Below, in pieces: positions 31,290 through 42,194 of a stretch of 64,000 bases of DNA (positions within the stretch are counted from its first letter, which is position 1; every line of letters starts with the position of its first letter). Below the pieces are notes generated by a model. That model searched no databases. It was not told where the DNA came from and was given only the letters and a program-made list of their open reading frames with translations. The stretch covers positions 63,234,407 to 63,298,406 of the forward strand of contig NC_012876.2 of the NCBI RefSeq assembly GCF_000003195.3, written 5' to 3'. The DNA is from Sorghum bicolor (Eukaryota; Streptophyta; Magnoliopsida; Poales; Poaceae). The position numbers and the translations under genes were made by a program.

Positions 31290-32183
31290 TGTGCAAATTC
31301 TTCTGGTTTTGGGGCAGACAAATCAATTCAGATAAGAATCAATACTTTTTCCATTTTTTTTTCTTGGAGACTCCTCAGACTTGCACACAATTAGCCATAT
31401 GCACAATGACCCAAAGTGTAGATGAGGCTTGTTCACGTTGTGGGAAATTGGAAAACGAATATCATCTATTCATCCAGTAAAGCTTTGTTAGGCCCAAGTG
31501 GCTTTGATCCATTATTGGGCTGAAAGCTGATACTTTTTACTCTTTCGGACCATGGGCTTTATTCTCATATTGCTGCTGCAGGTTTTGGTCCTTTTCATTC
31601 TTAGGTGTTATACACGGGAAAAGAACAGAATTTTTAGAAAAAAAAAAACGCTAAGATTTTACCATAGAATATATTTTCATAAGATATTCATTTTATGTCA
31701 TAGATGTTGATGCTCTTTCTATAAAATTGGTCAATTGACTGGCACAGATTCTAGTTGGACCTTCCAGGACAGAGAGTAATATCTTAGTTTAACTATTGAA
31801 GTTTGAATATCATACTCCTTCCCTTGCTAATCCTGTGCATTTAGGTCTTAACCGTCTCCCATCTCTAGACTCCAGGTTCAGGATATACTTCTCTGGTGGC
31901 ACAGGTTGTTAATGGTCCTTCTTTTTTATGCTTCTGTTTGCTTGCATGGTTCTCAAGCTCAAAACTAAACTGGCATTGGTGTGCTAATCCTAACGTACGC
32001 GTGGTGTGCGTTCGGCTTGTTTTTTGCAGGTTGCTTTCTCCATGAAACTTTGACCCTTTGGAGGCTGATGAAGCACATGCCCTCTTGCTCGGTGTCAAAA
32101 TCGACAATGCGCTTAACCAGCGGGTGGCAAACTTCATAACGGACAATCAGACTCTTGCCTCAGCTGTTCAGGCTGACTCTTGA
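31290..32183 (+). pseudogene. LINE (non-LTR retrotransposon) remnant: zf-RVT and RNase H-like pieces
   Basis: Around 31345-31395 one frame reads FSWRLLRLAHN. A neighbouring frame at ~31393-31478 reads CSRCGKLENEYHLFIQ. Together they are the WRL..AHN..CxxCG..E...HLF signature of the reverse-transcriptase zinc-binding region (zf-RVT) in plant LINEs, broken by a frameshift. At 32049-32183 an open frame reads ADEAHALLLGVKIDNAL and ANFITDNQTLASAVQ before a stop. This is the core of the RNase H-like domain that follows zf-RVT in such elements (E..ALL.G, TDNQ.LA..V). The ~570 bp between are decayed. Not functional. Confidence 0.6.
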
Positions 32184-32206
32184 TGTCAGGCACCAGGTCA
32201 GACTAA

Positions 32207-32336
32207 GGGTATTTGGATACCTTGAGCTAAATTTTAGCTTTAATTAGTAGTGGTGCATCCAAACAGGAGGGCTAATTTTTTAGCCAAGTCTTCAACTAAT
32301 TGTTAGTCAACCCAGCCATGTGCATCAAACAGGCCC
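32207..32336. mobile_element. small MITE (130 bp, TAA target duplication)
   Basis: The left end GGGTATTTGGATACC and right end GCATCAAACAGGCCC are imperfect complements between TAA trinucleotides. It sits just downstream of the LINE remnant. Confidence 0.65.
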
Positions 32337-32781
32337 TAATTCTTGTTGGGATTGAACAAATCAATAGACACAGGCAAGACATTGCCTGATAGTTTCGGAT
32401 CAGCAAGACACATCCTTTTATTATATATGGTGCCTTGCAGATGGCCACGTGAGCTTCGCTAATCGATTGTGTACAGTAGAACTTTACATTCAGGAGCACA
32501 CCTATGGCAAAAGATAATGCTTTAGCATGCAGGATTTAGCTCATATGAGTATAGTTGATGCTGAATAACATTTGCGAAGTTTGGGTGTGCCATAGTCAGA
32601 ATCGAGGTCTGTCCACTCTAGACCAGCGATAAGACAAAACAAAACAAAAACAATATTCATGGAACTAAGTTAAAATATCAGTTACTACCATCCATGCACA
32701 TTCTTCATTACATAATTAACATGAAAAAGGCACTCCATTGCCTTTTCCTCAAAAAAAAATCTCTCAACAAATAATATCGTG
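32337..32781 (-). other. 3' flank of the mTERF gene
   Basis: AT-rich sequence with no other feature. It probably includes the 3' untranslated region and polyadenylation site of the minus-strand mTERF gene. Confidence 0.4.
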
Positions 32782-34743
32782 CTAATCATCTGCAGTACAG
32801 TGCATGTTTTTGTCTGCAACTACCTCTTTCTTCAACTTCTCCCAGACTTCTGGACCCTTTTCATGTTTTAGGACCAGATATTTAAGAAACCGCTTCTCTG
32901 AACAAGCTAATAAGGTGGATAGAGCAAGATTAGGAGGAACCAGCCCTTTTTCTCGCAGCCAATTGTACATTAGAAACCTAGCTTTGGTTCTCTCTATAGT
33001 GAACGACAAGTATGCAGGGTATCCAACCAGAGCACTTAGAGGATATGATGTCTCATTTAAAAGGAATGCTATCTTGGACTCAAGGACATGTATCTTCTGA
33101 TTCAGAACCTGCGGTGCTACTTTGATCATTTTCGATACATCCTTGGGTTCAAATCCAGTCTTCACCAAAAAGTCAAACCGATCTTGTAGCTGATCACCCT
33201 TACCACGGAAAGTTTTCAGTGCCTTGTTCATATCATCAGAGCCTTCCTCAAATCCTATGTTTTTCAAAAATTTCACCTTCTCCTTCAGTGATTTCTCAGT
33301 CCTGTCATAAGGCGGTAGGCGGTTGACCTTTAACCCTAATGCATATTTCATCAGTTCGTGTGGCTCTTCCATTATAATCCTCCACAAACGCCTCTTCCCC
33401 ACATTGAGATATGTAAGAATGCTGTTTGCCTTCTTCACTCGAGCAGAACCAAGCATTGATGCATTTGCTACCACAAACTTCTTAATATCCTCCTCGCTTA
33501 CATCAATTTCAGTTAAGAATAGTATAAGACTCTGTATGTTCCTTGCGAAACTCCTGGCCTGTACATCTGGGAAGTCCAGGAAAAGATCAAATAGATCTTC
33601 TTTTCCAGACCCTGCTTTCAGCATGATGGCAACTGCCCTAAACAGTGCCTTTCCAGAACCATCCAACAAGAAATCTGGGTGTTGTCTGATCAATTTACCA
33701 ATACCCTCCTTATCAAATCCTAATTCAGTAAAAAATTGAGGAACTTCGACCATCTTTCTCCAATTATACGACTTCTTTATAGATAAGAATTGACCAATCC
33801 AGTCTCTCTGAATGCCAGTGTCATCTAGCCACTTTATGATCTTCAATTCAGCATGCGGGCCACGTGTCAATACCGCAGGGCAACAGGTCACAAGTTTTAT
33901 CACAGTGGTCTTACTGAACCCTAGATCCTCAATAGCTCTTAGCTTAGACGCAAGCACACCATCACCAAAACTGAAAACCTCCCCAGCATCCCTGTATATC
34001 CCCCCAATCTTAGTGCGCATAACCCCATAATTGCAAAGAACACGGTAGTTCTCCAGCAATGCCTCGTCATCGGATAGAAACATGAGATCCTGAGGCAGAA
34101 AGGATTCATACTCACTCGGCTTTAAGCCCATGCTCTCGAAGAATGGCTCAAACTCATTGATCGGATGATACCTGAACAGACGCTGCAACGCAGTAGTGGC
34201 CCTCTCATCCCTCATCTCCCTTGTCTTCACCTTTGACCTGAACACTGCCTCACCCCCTTCCACAGGGTCCTTGATAGCATCCTTCACCTGGTTCAGCAGC
34301 TTGCTCACAAAGGCAGGTGAGTGCTTGCTTATATGCTCGGCATCCAAAAAGCTCAGCCCCCGTGTGACATGGAGGTACTCCATGAAAGTCCGCTGAGCGG
34401 TCCAGAACACCCGCATCTTCTTCATTCGCTTGACCTCCCCATCCATCATTACCACCTCATTAGCACAATCCAACGGTTTCTCACCCCTAACGTGTGCAGC
34501 TGCAGCCGAGTAAGCCCGCAACTGATACCGATGACCAATTGGACTGACCCCCCACCAATTCAACACAGCTGATGGTTCTTCAACATCCCGGGTATCAGTA
34601 GCACACCGGGGTGGTGCTCGGGACGGCTCACCGTGCTCCACAATGAGATGAACCAGGGGAACCCGCCTGAGGCCGCGACCGGCCCTTAGTGCGCTGCGGA
34701 GGATCATGGAGAAACCGAGCTGGAAGCGCTGGCAGGACGGCAA
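32782..34743 (-). CDS. mTERF family protein, organelle-targeted, intronless, 653 aa
   Basis: This is a single uninterrupted frame. The first ~80 residues are rich in Arg, Ala and Ser and poor in acids early on (SMILRSALRAGRGLRRVPL), like a mitochondrial or plastid transit peptide. Met13 (34707) is an alternative start. From about residue 200 there are repeated ~30-residue mTERF motifs with the typical core: GFSKTTVIKLVTCCPAVL (~275-292), GFDKEGIGKLIRQHPDFL (~342-359), GFEPKDVSKMIKVAPQVL (~530-547) and YPLSALVGYPAYLSFTIERT (~567-586). mTERF repeats stack into a superhelix that binds organellar nucleic acid and acts in organellar transcription, splicing or translation. The length and layout recall the land-plant MTERF2/EMB2219 group, but I cannot assign the orthologue. 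No frame damage is seen. Confidence 0.92.
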   Translation of the reverse strand: MPSCQRFQLGFSMILRSALRAGRGLRRVPLVHLIVEHGEPSRAPPRCATDTRDVEEPSAVLNWWGVSPIGHRYQLRAYSAAAAHVRGEKPLDCANEVVMMDGEVKRMKKMRVFWTAQRTFMEYLHVTRGLSFLDAEHISKHSPAFVSKLLNQVKDAIKDPVEGGEAVFRSKVKTREMRDERATTALQRLFRYHPINEFEPFFESMGLKPSEYESFLPQDLMFLSDDEALLENYRVLCNYGVMRTKIGGIYRDAGEVFSFGDGVLASKLRAIEDLGFSKTTVIKLVTCCPAVLTRGPHAELKIIKWLDDTGIQRDWIGQFLSIKKSYNWRKMVEVPQFFTELGFDKEGIGKLIRQHPDFLLDGSGKALFRAVAIMLKAGSGKEDLFDLFLDFPDVQARSFARNIQSLILFLTEIDVSEEDIKKFVVANASMLGSARVKKANSILTYLNVGKRRLWRIIMEEPHELMKYALGLKVNRLPPYDRTEKSLKEKVKFLKNIGFEEGSDDMNKALKTFRGKGDQLQDRFDFLVKTGFEPKDVSKMIKVAPQVLNQKIHVLESKIAFLLNETSYPLSALVGYPAYLSFTIERTKARFLMYNWLREKGLVPPNLALSTLLACSEKRFLKYLVLKHEKGPEVWEKLKKEVVADKNMHCTADD

Positions 34744-35230
34744 GAAAGGCGACAGCTTTGGGGTGCTACTCCACGGCCGCCATCGACGGCGGCTCCAGCT
34801 TCTGCACCCTCAGCGCCCAGTCTGCACGCGGAAATCAAAACGACAAATAAGACAAACGTCAATCTCCCGCGGGGACAAGATGCTTCACACCAGAAGGAGA
34901 GCGTACCAAGTGAAGTAGCACGCTGCTACTACCGCTGAAGCGGGCGGCGTCAAACGGTCGCCGGCGCAGGACCGTGCAGTGGCAGCCGGTGCCCGAGCTC
35001 CTTGGTGGAGTGGGGCAGAGCAGATGAAGCTGCGGCAAAGAGGGCACAGACTTCGCGAGGAGGTGGGAGGACGCAGGCCGCTGGTGGCGCGTGGCGGACG
35101 AGACGGTGCGGCCGGCGGCGGAGGGGTTGAGTTGGGGTGGGGACCTGGGGTTTGGGGGTTCGGCCGTTTGGGTGTGCTCCGGCGGTGGGGAGTGGAAGCA
35201 GCTGATGATGGGCCGTCGCGCGTGGATTAA
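34744..35230 (-). promoter_or_regulatory. GC-rich leader/promoter region of the mTERF gene
   Basis: A sharply GC-rich stretch (~34780-35220) upstream of the minus-strand start, then an abrupt change to AT-rich DNA at ~35240. Overlapping open frames on both strands look like by-products of base composition. A leader intron is possible but cannot be fixed. Confidence 0.5.
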
Positions 35231-36540
35231 AGCCCAGAAAAGGATGTTTTTTTTATATATTTCTATATCTCGTTTTTTGCAGAATTAAATCGACTGAAAC
35301 GAAAAAATGTTTTACGGCCAATCGAAACGGTGAGATTTAAATTACGTCACTTCAACTGGCAGGATTCTCTTTTTTATTTTTATAAATTATAGACAAAACT
35401 AGACGCTCATACACATATATTCACACCTATTAATATACGCACGTACCCAATAAATCTCAAAATTAACGGATCACTTAGAATTTGTACCTTTTCAATATAA
35501 CGATTGATGAAGATGAATATACATAAAAATTGTTGAGCTTGACAATACCTACAACTTTTATTTCATAACATTTTCCTTTTGTTTTCTTTTTTTTCTTTAG
35601 CAAATAGTAATCTTTATTTCATAACATTTTCCTTTTCCATTTGTCCTCGTATGGAGATAGATTTATTTTGAAAATTAAACCTTTTCATTTGACCTGATAT
35701 GGAGATGGATTTGAAAATTATAGAGATCTACAGATTTGTAGCTCATAACGTTTTGTTCAAAGCCATATCAGTGCCAAAGCGGTCAGTTGGCAGATGTTAA
35801 CGGAGAAAAAGTTCAGGTTCAAACGTGGCTAAGCCAAAACCTGTGCAGACTAAATTTTCCACAGCTTCAGCAAAATTTCATCGACAAACTATTTTTCATG
35901 AACGAAAACGAGCCAAATATTCGTTAGCTCAAACAGCATCAGGTTCAGTACTCGGACCCTAAATGACAAATGGATGTGCATTTTCTGGATTCTTATATAA
36001 CACAGCAAGCACACCAGATGGCTAGCAATTCATAGATACTCTTCTCCTGTTCATAAGTCATAATCATAACTTGAGAGTGAACCACCATTCTACCATATCA
36101 TGGTGTCGACCAAGCATACATCAATAAAGTGAACATGAGACATCCAGGAAGCTTAACAACCAACCACTGTATACATAAGTAATAAGTTCGAATGTAGGTC
36201 GCCGACAAAAACAAGCACACGAACTCAAAACACATTCACAAGTTACAATAAACAATGACCAATCAAACAAAGGCCGAGGCATAACCCCTTAACCCCAGCA
36301 AAGTGCAGATAAAAGGTCTGCTGCACTGAAGCCATATTACACCTGGGGCGGAAAATGTAAAAGAAGAAGAGAGAAATGTCGGTGGTGTACAGTGCTTTCA
36401 CGGTAAGGGTGCTCATGACCCAAGTCTGCTTCCTCCATGGTTCATCAGTACAGCCTCAGGGAGGGAAAGCGATCCAATCCTGCTCAAAGATCTGCGACAA
36501 TACACAGCATACTGAACCCTAAAGTGTTCAGTAAATTGAT
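35231..36540. other. intergenic, then 3' flank of the coiled-coil gene
   Basis: 35240-35960 is AT-rich with a local duplication of TTATTTCATAACATTTTCCT (35559 and 35606). ~36000-36540 likely includes the 3' untranslated region of the minus-strand gene that stops at 36541. No other gene is seen. Confidence 0.5.
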
Positions 36541-39500
36541 CTACTTGTCAGCGTGTCGCCGCTTCTGTCTCTTGTGGCCATGGTTACCGTTACCACCACG
36601 AGGCCTTTTATTCTTTTTGGTGCTACATATAAGCAACAGAAGATAATGTCAGTTTACTTAAGGCAATGCTAATAGTTATTAGGATTGAAATCAGCATATG
36701 AGAAACTAACCAGAATGTCTCAACTAGAAGCCTGTATATAATGAAGACAGGCAGAGCTAGCAAAGCAGAAGCCTGTACATAAAGAAGTATGTTTGTTAGA
36801 TGATCACTAAGCTGCGGTTCACTGCCGAAATAATGTAGAGTGCTTACCAGAAACCAAACTAACTCCTTCGTTGCAAATGATTTTGTTATGTCATGCTGGT
36901 GAAGGTAGTCCATGATGCTTGCTTGAGCCTACAAAGGAGAACATGTTGGTATTTTGTCATGTCAGTTTTTTAAAAGGAAAAATAGTAAATATCACATGAT
37001 AGAAAAAATTAAACATATATAACAACCAGCTAAAAGTATAATAAAACGAAAGTTAAATTCATTAACTTAATAAAGCAGCTAAAAAGAGAAAAACTATCAA
37101 GAGAAGGGCTATCATTTCTAGGCCCTTTTGTAGGCTATTATGCAGGAACATTTATACAGCACCCTTCAGGGAAGAAGGCTAAAATAAGGGCATGTCCCAT
37201 GGCAACCATAAGTAGCTCGGCATGCTACATCTAGAGGGTAAGAGGAAGACTGGGGAGCAGATATGCACATTGTGAGTTGGATACCAGATCAAAGTGTGGC
37301 TTTAGGCTACAGCTACTACATACAGCCCACGGCAGAATAGGACGTACTGAAATGGCATGCAACAGGAACTGGAATGGAATTAAAAAAGAACCACAAACCT
37401 GTCTATGGTATGTGGTTGCCGACTCAAGAAATGACCCATATGCATGAACTGCTCTCTTAGTGTATGGCTTCAGAGTAGTTCTAACTTTCTCAACATGTGG
37501 CTTAGTGATCTCAGCAATTTGATCAATGTAAGGCTTAGAAAACATCTTGGCTTCCTGGATTAACATAATCAAATAAATGAATATCAGCAACTGCATATGG
37601 ATTACTCTAATCAGCACATTACTGTATATATTCTTGAAATAGCAAGTGTGGTAATTACCTGGTAGTAGGGATGAACAAACTCTTTAACTTTGACAACATG
37701 AGGTGTCACAGCATCCCTTGATGACTCATACAACTCCACTGATCTTGTTGATACCTTTTGTACATAAGGTTCAGCATTTTTCTTGAGGACAACCAATTTT
37801 TCCTTAACAGGAATCCATTTCTTCAATCATAGAAAGTAATAATGTCAGCAAACTGTCAGTGCAAGATAAAACAAAAGAAACTACTAAAGTACATGAAAAG
37901 ATGGCATTACCGTCTTGGCAGTCTCAATATGAGGTTCAGCCCATTTCTTTGCCTGTGCTGATTTTTCTGATGCCTGGAATATTAGATATGTGGACATATA
38001 AATGGTAGTTTTATTTGTGGATTGCATTTTGAAATTGAAAACAAAAACATGTAGTATCATAGTATGAAGAGACACCTTATGCAAAACATTATGCACAGCA
38101 GGTTTCCCATGTTGATTCCAGTAGCCTGAGACAACCTCCTACAAATTATGACGAATATAGTGATGAGAGGGCATGAGCATGTAAATTGCAGCAGTAAATA
38201 TTTTGGTCAGCAGTGGGACAGCATGAGAACGGAAATTGCATTGATAAATATTTGTGGTTCCACTCTTACCACATAGTGAGCATACTGTGCCGCTAACCAA
38301 GGTGGCAACCATGCTCCATGAACCTGTAAAAGGAAACAAGACTGAATCATAAATATGCTGTAGATGGGAACAAGCAAAAAAAGACATTATCAAAGACAAG
38401 CATTTAAAGTTCAAGGCAGTAGAACTACAATATGTATGCTCTGCTTAGCCTAGTCTAGGTAACCATCAGAACTTTAAACACATTAGTGAAGTGCCAAGCA
38501 ACAAATACTGCATCTTAGAAGGTATACTATTGTGGAACAAAAGATTTATCAAAACTTATCTCTAAAACTGGTAGCGAACCACCCAACTGAAGGAAAACAA
38601 TGTCTTAATAGATTACAACAAATAACTTTTGGGAACCACAAGAATTTGTGCAGATTTAACTCATTTGTTCTGACACTACTTTGTGATTGTTTCTAAACAG
38701 AAATAATAAATAATAAAGAGTACTCGATCCATCCCAAATTATAAGACGTTTGACTTTTTTGACACCAAGTTTGACTATTCGTCTTATTCAAAATTTTGTG
38801 CAAACTTTCACTTTTGTTGTCATGGCTTGGTTTATTAATAAAAGTTCTACAAAAATGACTTAAATTTGACTCTGTTTGCACTTTGAATAAGACAAGTGTT
38901 CAAACTTGAGGTTAGTAAAATGATTTTGTGGAACATAAACAGACATGTTTGCACTCTGAACACCATCCATACCCGAGAGTATAAAGCAAACGTGCAATGC
39001 AATAAATTTAGTAACTTTTTGTATTATTATATGCTTGTTAGTATGCACAGATGATGTTATTACATTGCTAAAATTTCTCAATCTTCATGAAGTACAACTG
39101 ATGATAGCGACAGAATATATCCTTACCTCTGTCAGCTGTTTTGCCTTAGCAGTTGCTTCTAACTGCAACCTCATTAATTCCTCCTACGATGTGAAAGAAC
39201 AAATATGTAACAATATATACCACACAACAACCAGGACAGAAGTGCATTAATAATAAACAAACTTGCTGCAAACCTCGGCGACTTTAAGAGCACGTTCGGT
39301 CTTCTTGATTTTGCGTTTTCGCTCATCACTTTCCTTTTGGATCTAGCAAGGAGAAAATATAAGAACAAAGTAATCCAACATCTAAAACATCCATTGGGTT
39401 GAATGGTTTTCACCAGAGGCCTTCAATAAAATTTAAAAATTCAATGGACTTTAGTATAGATATCTAATTTAAGGTCGGTTGCGCCTAGTGTAATAAGAAT

Positions 39501-41299
39501 GTATTTCAGGCTTGTAGATGACTAGAAAAGGGAAAAGGCAGATGGCATATCCACTTAACTCACAGTACATGTAACTAAAAAAGTTGATCATAGTTTTTAA
39601 AAAATATATATATATATATATATATATTCAATTGTACTGTAGACAAGGATTATGCACTTACTGCATTAAGCTTTTCATTCAACTCTTCCACCTTCTTCTC
39701 TGCATTGTTGGCCCTAGATTCTAGTGCTGCTTTCTGGCTATTTTGTGCTTCAATATCCTTTTTGAGCTTGTCGATCTAGAACAAGAGAAAAATAAAATGA
39801 GAAATCACAAGCACAATGCTGCCGTGTTCAAAGTGTTCATGAACTACCTGCTTCTCAAGCTCAATAGCCCGGGCATTGGCCTTACTAGCCTCCTCCTCAG
39901 CAGCTACAGACCCCTTTGCCTGCACATGGATAAGCAAAAGTGCACAATTATGTACAAGAATGTTTAGGAGTAACTGTCGTGTTTTAAATTACATACCTGG
40001 AGGGAAGCAATCTCGCCCTGTAAAGAAGCAATAGTTTTTGACTTCGTCTCAATGGCTTTCTCCAGGTTCGCGATGGCATCGTCCTTATTCTTCAGTACCT
40101 GTGATCGCTCTGCTATGTCTGACTCTGTAGCATGAAACCAATCATAATGATGTTTTAGAAGGCAACATTACGTGTGATTTCAATCTGTATGGCTCTAAAT
40201 TGAAATGAATTTGGTCGCATGGGCTAATATAGAATGCCAAAGTGGCATAGTAAAGCAAACTGCTTTGCTTATGACAGAAACAATACCACGATGAAAATAT
40301 ATTATTTCCATGCCGTGCCACAATTTGAGTTTATACCCTTCAGTAGTACAGGCATCTTCGGAAGCACCATAAATTTGCTGTTTTACAGCAATTAATATTG
40401 CTCCCGAGCTATTCAACTCAATTAAGACTACGGGCCTGTGTGAAGTGTATTTGGTTGGAATTTTCAGTACACATCAATAAAGCAGGCCCCCAAAAAAAAT
40501 TATGGCAGTGGTTCACCATCCATGGCAAAAGCACAGCTGCAATTACACACTGGCCCACCGCCCACGGTCGTAAATGTAACAGTAGTAGTAAAGGGGAACT
40601 TTTGCGTAAACAAAAATATAAAGTAAAAAGGGCAAGCCAGGAAAAAAAAGACCAGTAGCAGTACTATGTGGTAACGGTGTAAACAACAGAGGGAGCTGGG
40701 TAGCAGTTTCCTCAAAAAGAGGGAATTATCCAATTTTGTACCAAAAAGAGAGAGAATTATCCAATTTTGCATTCCTCCCATGGTCGAAATCAGCACGAAT
40801 GGAATCAATAAAATCTCGCAGCACCCCGGAGCTACTCGTTCAATCGAGCAAAGGCAGACGCTAAACCCCCACCCACCAAATAGATCCGGGTAGCTCACCA
40901 ACCACCGCAAAATTGAATTGGGCCCTCGCCCTAAACCCGGAGCTCACCGGAGCGGCGTCAATCCAGTGAAACAGCACGAATCAACCTAGCCGCGAGGCAT
41001 GAACTTCGACGATTCCACCAACACCCGCCCCAACCCAAAACATCCCGAGAGTAAAATCAAGCGCGCCCCGTGGATTCAAGCCTTGGGCACTGACCTAAGG
41101 CGGAGATCTTCGCCTGGAGTTGCCCCAGCTCGGCCCTGAGCGCCGCGGCCTCCGCAGCCTCCTCCGTCCTGAGCGCCGCCGCCGCCTCCACCGCGCCGGC
41201 CAACGAGTCCGCCTCCACCACCGGCTCCTCGGCGGTCGCGCCAGCGACGGCGATCAGCAGCGCCAGCACCAGCGCCGCGAGGGGTCTCGAGATCCCCAT
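36541..41299 (-). CDS. membrane-anchored coiled-coil protein, 14 exons, 455 aa (annotated in plants as DNA repair ATPase-related / myosin heavy chain-like)
   Basis: Exons on the minus strand: 41299-41095, 40124-39997, 39919-39848, 39775-39662, 39342-39274, 39183-39127, 38323-38270, 38138-38076, 37973-37911, 37820-37659, 37554-37399, 36928-36848, 36772-36711, 36622-36541 (1368 nt, 455 codons plus stop). The start [20 protein letters not shown] gives a signal peptide of ~23 residues. An upstream in-frame Met (41377) would bury it. Residues ~25-215 form a long coiled coil. Residues ~216-254 hold a Trp-rich linker ([14 protein letters not shown]). Residues ~255-381 repeat Pro-His/Tyr helices ([39 protein letters not shown]). 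One transmembrane helix lies at ~402-427 and a basic tail ends RQKRRHADK. This suggests an ER or endomembrane protein with a lumenal coiled coil and a short basic cytosolic tail. It resembles the Arabidopsis At2g24420/At4g31340 family from memory. No ATPase motif is visible, so the common name looks misleading. Confidence 0.85.
38723..38913. mobile_element. truncated Stowaway-like MITE in an intron of the coiled-coil gene
   Basis: It begins after TA with CTCGATCCATCCCAAATTAT, close to the Stowaway consensus. An internal inverted repeat pairs CAAGTTTGAC..GTCTTATTCAAA with its complement near 38880-38913. The right terminal repeat is missing. It lies in the large intron between exons 6 and 7 (38324-39126). 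Confidence 0.6.
39604..39628. repeat. (TA)n microsatellite in an intron
   Basis: About 12 TA units in the intron between exons 4 and 5 of the minus-strand coiled-coil gene. Confidence 0.85.
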
Positions 41300-42017
41300 C
41301 CCTGCAAGCCCCTCGCCAACCACCACCAGCTCCTCCCTCCTCCGCCTCGGCGAGGCTAATCCAATCCTTGGTTCCAACGACGCGCAGCACGCGGGGGGTG
41401 GAGGAGGAGGGGAGGGACTCGCGAGTCGCGAACTCGTGCGTGCCCGCTCGCGCTCGTGTGCCCGCCCGCCCGGTGTCGTCAGGAGACTCCCTCTCTCTCT
41501 CTCTGTGTCGCAGGCGCGCGGCGCAGATCTTTTTGATGACGCTGCGCGGTGGCGGGCGGGGGCACGTGACCTGGTACGTGGCGAGGCGGGGCCGCACGTG
41601 GCGGACAGCTATTGGGTCCGCGACGTGGGGGGCGAGTACGGGCATGGAGTCACTGTGCCGTGGGCCCCGGCGACGCTGCGGCCGGGGTCAGGTGGCGTGC
41701 CGGTATCGGCCACGACCACGACAGCGGGACCGCCTCCGTCCGTGGTTTCCAAATGGCATGCGTTGCCTTTTTTTTCTGTTTGATGGTTGGTAAGTATGGA
41801 GTTGCAGCCGTCCTGCAAAGATTTTCTGTCTGCTTCTCAGGGGCAAATGCAAAGATTTCCTCCTCGATTTTGCACCGTTTCTGACTTTCCAGAATAAATC
41901 ACCATACTATTGCTTTACGAAGCATTCGTAGCTGACTTGTATATTCTTCGGATTCATTTGATAGACTGCTTGCAACATGCTAAAATAATGTATACTACAT
42001 CTTCTAAGATAGATTAA
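41300..42017 (-). promoter_or_regulatory. GC-rich leader/promoter of the coiled-coil gene, then intergenic
   Basis: 41300-41750 is strongly GC-rich with a CT run at ~41489-41503 and several CACGTG/ACGTGGC-type motifs (GGCACGTGACC at ~41571, CACGTGGCGG at ~41594) that could be bZIP/bHLH (G-box) sites. Open frames on both strands here look compositional. 41760-42017 is ordinary AT-rich DNA. Confidence 0.5.
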
Positions 42018-42194
42018 AGGGTTTGTTTGGTTCCCTTGCTAAATTTTAGCTACCTAAACTTTAATCATTTTAGTACCTAAATTTTCAAACATAATGACTA
42101 AAAGAAGCTAAAATAGTTTAGTCCTACTAGTTACCCAAAAGTAGCTAAAATAATTTTACATGCCTAAATTTAGCAATGGAAACCAAACATGACC
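42018..42194. mobile_element. MITE (177 bp, TAA target duplication)
   Basis: The left end is GGGTTTGTTTGGTTCCCTTG and the right end is GGAAACCAAACATGACC, with TAA on both sides. Inner inverted pair GCTAAATTTTAGC/TAAATTTAGC. Confidence 0.75.

Noticed and set aside
41076..41645. 189-codon minus-strand frame with poly-Gly/Ala over the coiled-coil gene start
   Set aside because: It is a different frame of the same GC-rich first exon and promoter. The frame giving a signal peptide and in-phase splice sites is the real one.
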